Below are positions 62,046 to 64,000 of a stretch of 64,000 nucleotides of DNA, in pieces; positions within the stretch are counted from its first letter, which is position 1, and each line of letters begins with the position of its first letter. The DNA is from Segatella copri. GTDB taxonomy: Bacteria > Bacteroidota > Bacteroidia > Bacteroidales > Bacteroidaceae. Below the pieces are notes generated by a model. The model was not told the DNA's origin. It ran no database searches and saw only the letters and a list, made by a program, of their open reading frames with translations. The translations under genes were made by a program, and so were the position numbers. The DNA lies in the NCBI RefSeq assembly GCF_949820605.1, contig NZ_CATKVU010000006.1, positions 1,472,501 through 1,536,500 on the forward strand, in the 5' to 3' direction.

Positions 62046-64000
62046 CTAGTTCGTAACAAACTTATCGCTGGCGTAGATGGTTGTGAGAGCGTGGCAGAGC
62101 AGGAACATATCCTGCATATTCGTCACCTTCTCTGTGTTGAATTTAGTGAGGTCGAGAGATTTGAGAGACTCGCAGTAATCGAACATACTTTCCATATTCG
62201 TCACTTTCGCTGTGTTAAGATACTCAATGCCTTCTATTGTGGTCAGATTACTGCAATTAAAGAACCACACATTACAGCTCGTTGGTCTTGCATTGGCAAA
62301 CGAAGCATCGAAGACTACCTTCTTTATCTTAGATGCTTGTTGATACCAACCAGGATAATTTTCCCCCACATTAAGGTCATAAGCACCTTCGGGCTTGACT
62401 CCCTTGTAGCTGAATGTAAGAGTTCCAGTAACACCGTCAAACATGGCATACCCACATCCAGGAGTAAAGTAACCAGTCGTGCAGTTGGCATAGTTGTGAT
62501 CTGTCTTGCTATTAGTATAGTCTTTGAGTTTTTTGCAGCCAGCAAACATATTAGCTCCATTACTTACGTTTGTTGTGACAAATTTGTCACCAACATAGAT
62601 GGTTGTAAGATTAGAGCAATCTATGAACATAGCACTCATATCTTCTACGTTCTGAGTATCGAAGTTAGTGAGGTCGAGTGAGGTAAGCTCAGAGCACCCC
62701 CAGAACATACAGCACATATCTGTCACGTTCTGAGTATTGAAGTTAGAGAGGTCGAGCGAGCCAATACCTTTACAGGCATTGAACATACCTCTCATACTTG
62801 TCACGTTCCGAGTATCGAAGTTAGAGAGGTCGAGCGAGGGAAGATTAGAGTAGCCAGAGAACATCCAGTCCATGTTGGTTACTTTTTCAGTATTAAGATA
62901 TTCAATACCTACAATTTGTGCCAAGTTATTAAAAGCCCAGAACCATTTATAACAACTCGTTGGCCTTGCATTAGCAAACGAGGCATCAAAGACTACCTTT
63001 TCGATATTGGCTCGTTGTTTCTCCCACGCAGGGGAATTAGTGCCTTCGTTCAAGTCATAAGCTCCTTCGGGCTTGGAAGGACCATATCTGAATGTAAGCG
63101 TTCTTGTGCTTCCGTCAAACACGGCGTAACCCTTATATAAAAGGCTGGCATAACTAACCTCTTGAGTGGCATTTGCGTCGCTAAAGTATTTGTGGCATAC
63201 ATTACACAGCCAGTGTTCCTTTATCGCATCTGTAGCTTCATGGTGAGTGAGTGTATGCTTCTTTAGCTCATCAGTCTTATATTTTTTTACTGTTGAGTGG
63301 CAAATAGAGCATTTGTATGTGGTATAGCCATGCTCGGTGCAAGTAGTTTCCACAGTTTTTATTGCATTGCCAAGGGCAGACGAGCCATCGGCATTTGTGT
63401 GCGTACAAGTTTGGAGTTTGAGTTCAAATTCGCATACCTGCAACACGTCTCCGCTATGAGTAGCCGATATTTCCCATTTGAAATATTTGTAAGATTTACC
63501 TCCCCCGCAGGTGAAGTCGTAAGAAGTATAGTTCACATCCTGAAGCTTCGTATCGTTGTTCACCTCCTGAATGAGCGTCCATTCTCCATCTTTGCCTTCA
63601 TTGTTTCCATAGAGTTTCCACGACTTAGGGTTACGGCCATTCCAATTGGAGTTGTCGTTACCAGTTGTGATGGTGTAGCCCACAGGAATTCCTGCCTTGC
63701 TAGCTTCGAAGATGACATAGGCACTGCCATAGAAATTGCAGCACCACTTGGTGGAATTGCCTTCTTTCTTTTGGCCATCAAAGAGTTTATGGTAACTTTC
63801 TGCATCAGATATGCCCAAAGGATTACCCTCTAAGGCTGTGAAGGTTACTGTGTTGTCATAATCTGTCTGCGCCACCATACTGGTAGGCACAAGCAACAAC
63901 ATGAACAACATCAATGGGAACAGAGCGATCCTTCGGAACCTACCTCCCCCATTGTTAATACGGTCGGCATGCGATCCATTGAATTGATTGGTAATTTTTT
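62046..64000 (-). CDS. BspA-family leucine-rich-repeat surface protein (N-terminal part, ends at amber)
   Basis: A large secreted protein. The frame is open to the right window edge, so the true start is unseen. A signal peptide (RIALFPLMLFMLLLVPTSMV) is preceded by a charged extension (NGSHADRINNGGGRFRR). It is followed by a discoidin-like domain (about residues 20-170 of the visible part) and two BspA-type DUF285 repeat blocks. Each block opens with ARPTSC...W and contains repeated NVTxMxxMFxxC units (LDLSNFNTQNVTDMCCMFWG). The frame stops at TAG 62046-62048, where the equivalent repeat has a sense codon, and continues in frame downstream. The product probably acts in adhesion. Confidence 0.8.
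   Translation of the reverse strand, partial: KITNQFNGSHADRINNGGGRFRRIALFPLMLFMLLLVPTSMVAQTDYDNTVTFTALEGNPLGISDAESYHKLFDGQKKEGNSTKWCCNFYGSAYVIFEASKAGIPVGYTITTGNDNSNWNGRNPKSWKLYGNNEGKDGEWTLIQEVNNDTKLQDVNYTSYDFTCGGGKSYKYFKWEISATHSGDVLQVCEFELKLQTCTHTNADGSSALGNAIKTVETTCTEHGYTTYKCSICHSTVKKYKTDELKKHTLTHHEATDAIKEHWLCNVCHKYFSDANATQEVSYASLLYKGYAVFDGSTRTLTFRYGPSKPEGAYDLNEGTNSPAWEKQRANIEKVVFDASFANARPTSCYKWFWAFNNLAQIVGIEYLNTEKVTNMDWMFSGYSNLPSLDLSNFDTRNVTSMRGMFNACKGIGSLDLSNFNTQNVTDMCCMFWGCSELTSLDLTNFDTQNVEDMSAMFIDCSNLTTIYVGDKFVTTNVSNGANMFAGCKKLKDYTNSKTDHNYANCTTGYFTPGCGYAMFDGVTGTLTFSYKGVKPEGAYDLNVGENYPGWYQQASKIKKVVFDASFANARPTSCNVWFFNCSNLTTIEGIEYLNTAKVTNMESMFDYCESLKSLDLTKFNTEKVTNMQDMFLLCHALTTIYASDKFVTN

Overview
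The window comes from a Bacteroidales bacterium, most likely Prevotella/Segatella (S. copri-like). The evidence is the recurrent Bacteroidetes -7 promoter box (TAnnTTTG, usually followed by GC or CA), UpxY-type capsule antitermination, the VirE-like/DUF4248/HU/amidase/smalltalk cassette, PCMD, DUF4301, DUF3332 and DUF4348 families, a BspA-like surface protein and a Bacteroidetes-order atp operon. No rRNA, tRNA, CRISPR array, transposase or integrase gene was seen.

Positions 1-17,400 are an accessory, capsule-associated region. Two tandem UDP-glucose dehydrogenase genes plus an orphan 3' end of a third frame an AbiL-like ATPase/RloB-like pair (822-2715). Next come a ParE/RelE-type toxin-antitoxin pair (4548-5161) and a two-gene ATPase plus unknown-partner operon (5257-7100). 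This second block is flanked by copies of a degenerate 'cacagat' repeat. A VirE-like helicase/primase cassette (8211-12217) runs convergently into the export and regulatory genes of a capsule operon: upxY, wza, wzc and a CpsB phosphatase (17008 down to 12256).

Positions 17,400-48,000 are mostly core genome. They hold the F1Fo ATP synthase operon, pfkA, an NhaD antiporter, rpsA, a three-gene envelope cluster (PCMD lipoprotein, beta-barrel, calycin/PCMD protein), infC-rpmI-rplT, thrS, ansA, a DUF4301 gene, a RelA-type (p)ppGpp synthetase behind three tiny membrane-protein genes, a TPR protein, def, ruvX and a SPOR lipoprotein.

Positions 48,000-64,000 hold a YtxH/holin-X envelope trio, an MBL hydrolase, murB, a DUF4348 lipoprotein, pheS, a DUF3332 protein, a TonB-dependent receptor, an acyl-CoA carboxylase/decarboxylase cluster (carboxyltransferase, a 49-aa subunit, biotin carrier) and a MoeB/ThiF-like enzyme. 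After these come two small antitoxin-like or unknown genes. The window ends in a BspA-like leucine-rich-repeat surface protein broken by an in-frame amber codon.

The least described elements, in my reading, are: (i) the defence-like modules stacked inside the capsule locus with gene-end and intergenic repeats at their edges; (ii) a two-hairpin leader kept by compensating changes in front of both ugd copies; (iii) a promoter-driven 38-aa peptide gene at 39342; (iv) two tandem paralogous 34-aa membrane-peptide genes ahead of relA. All calls were made by reading the sequence, without database searches.
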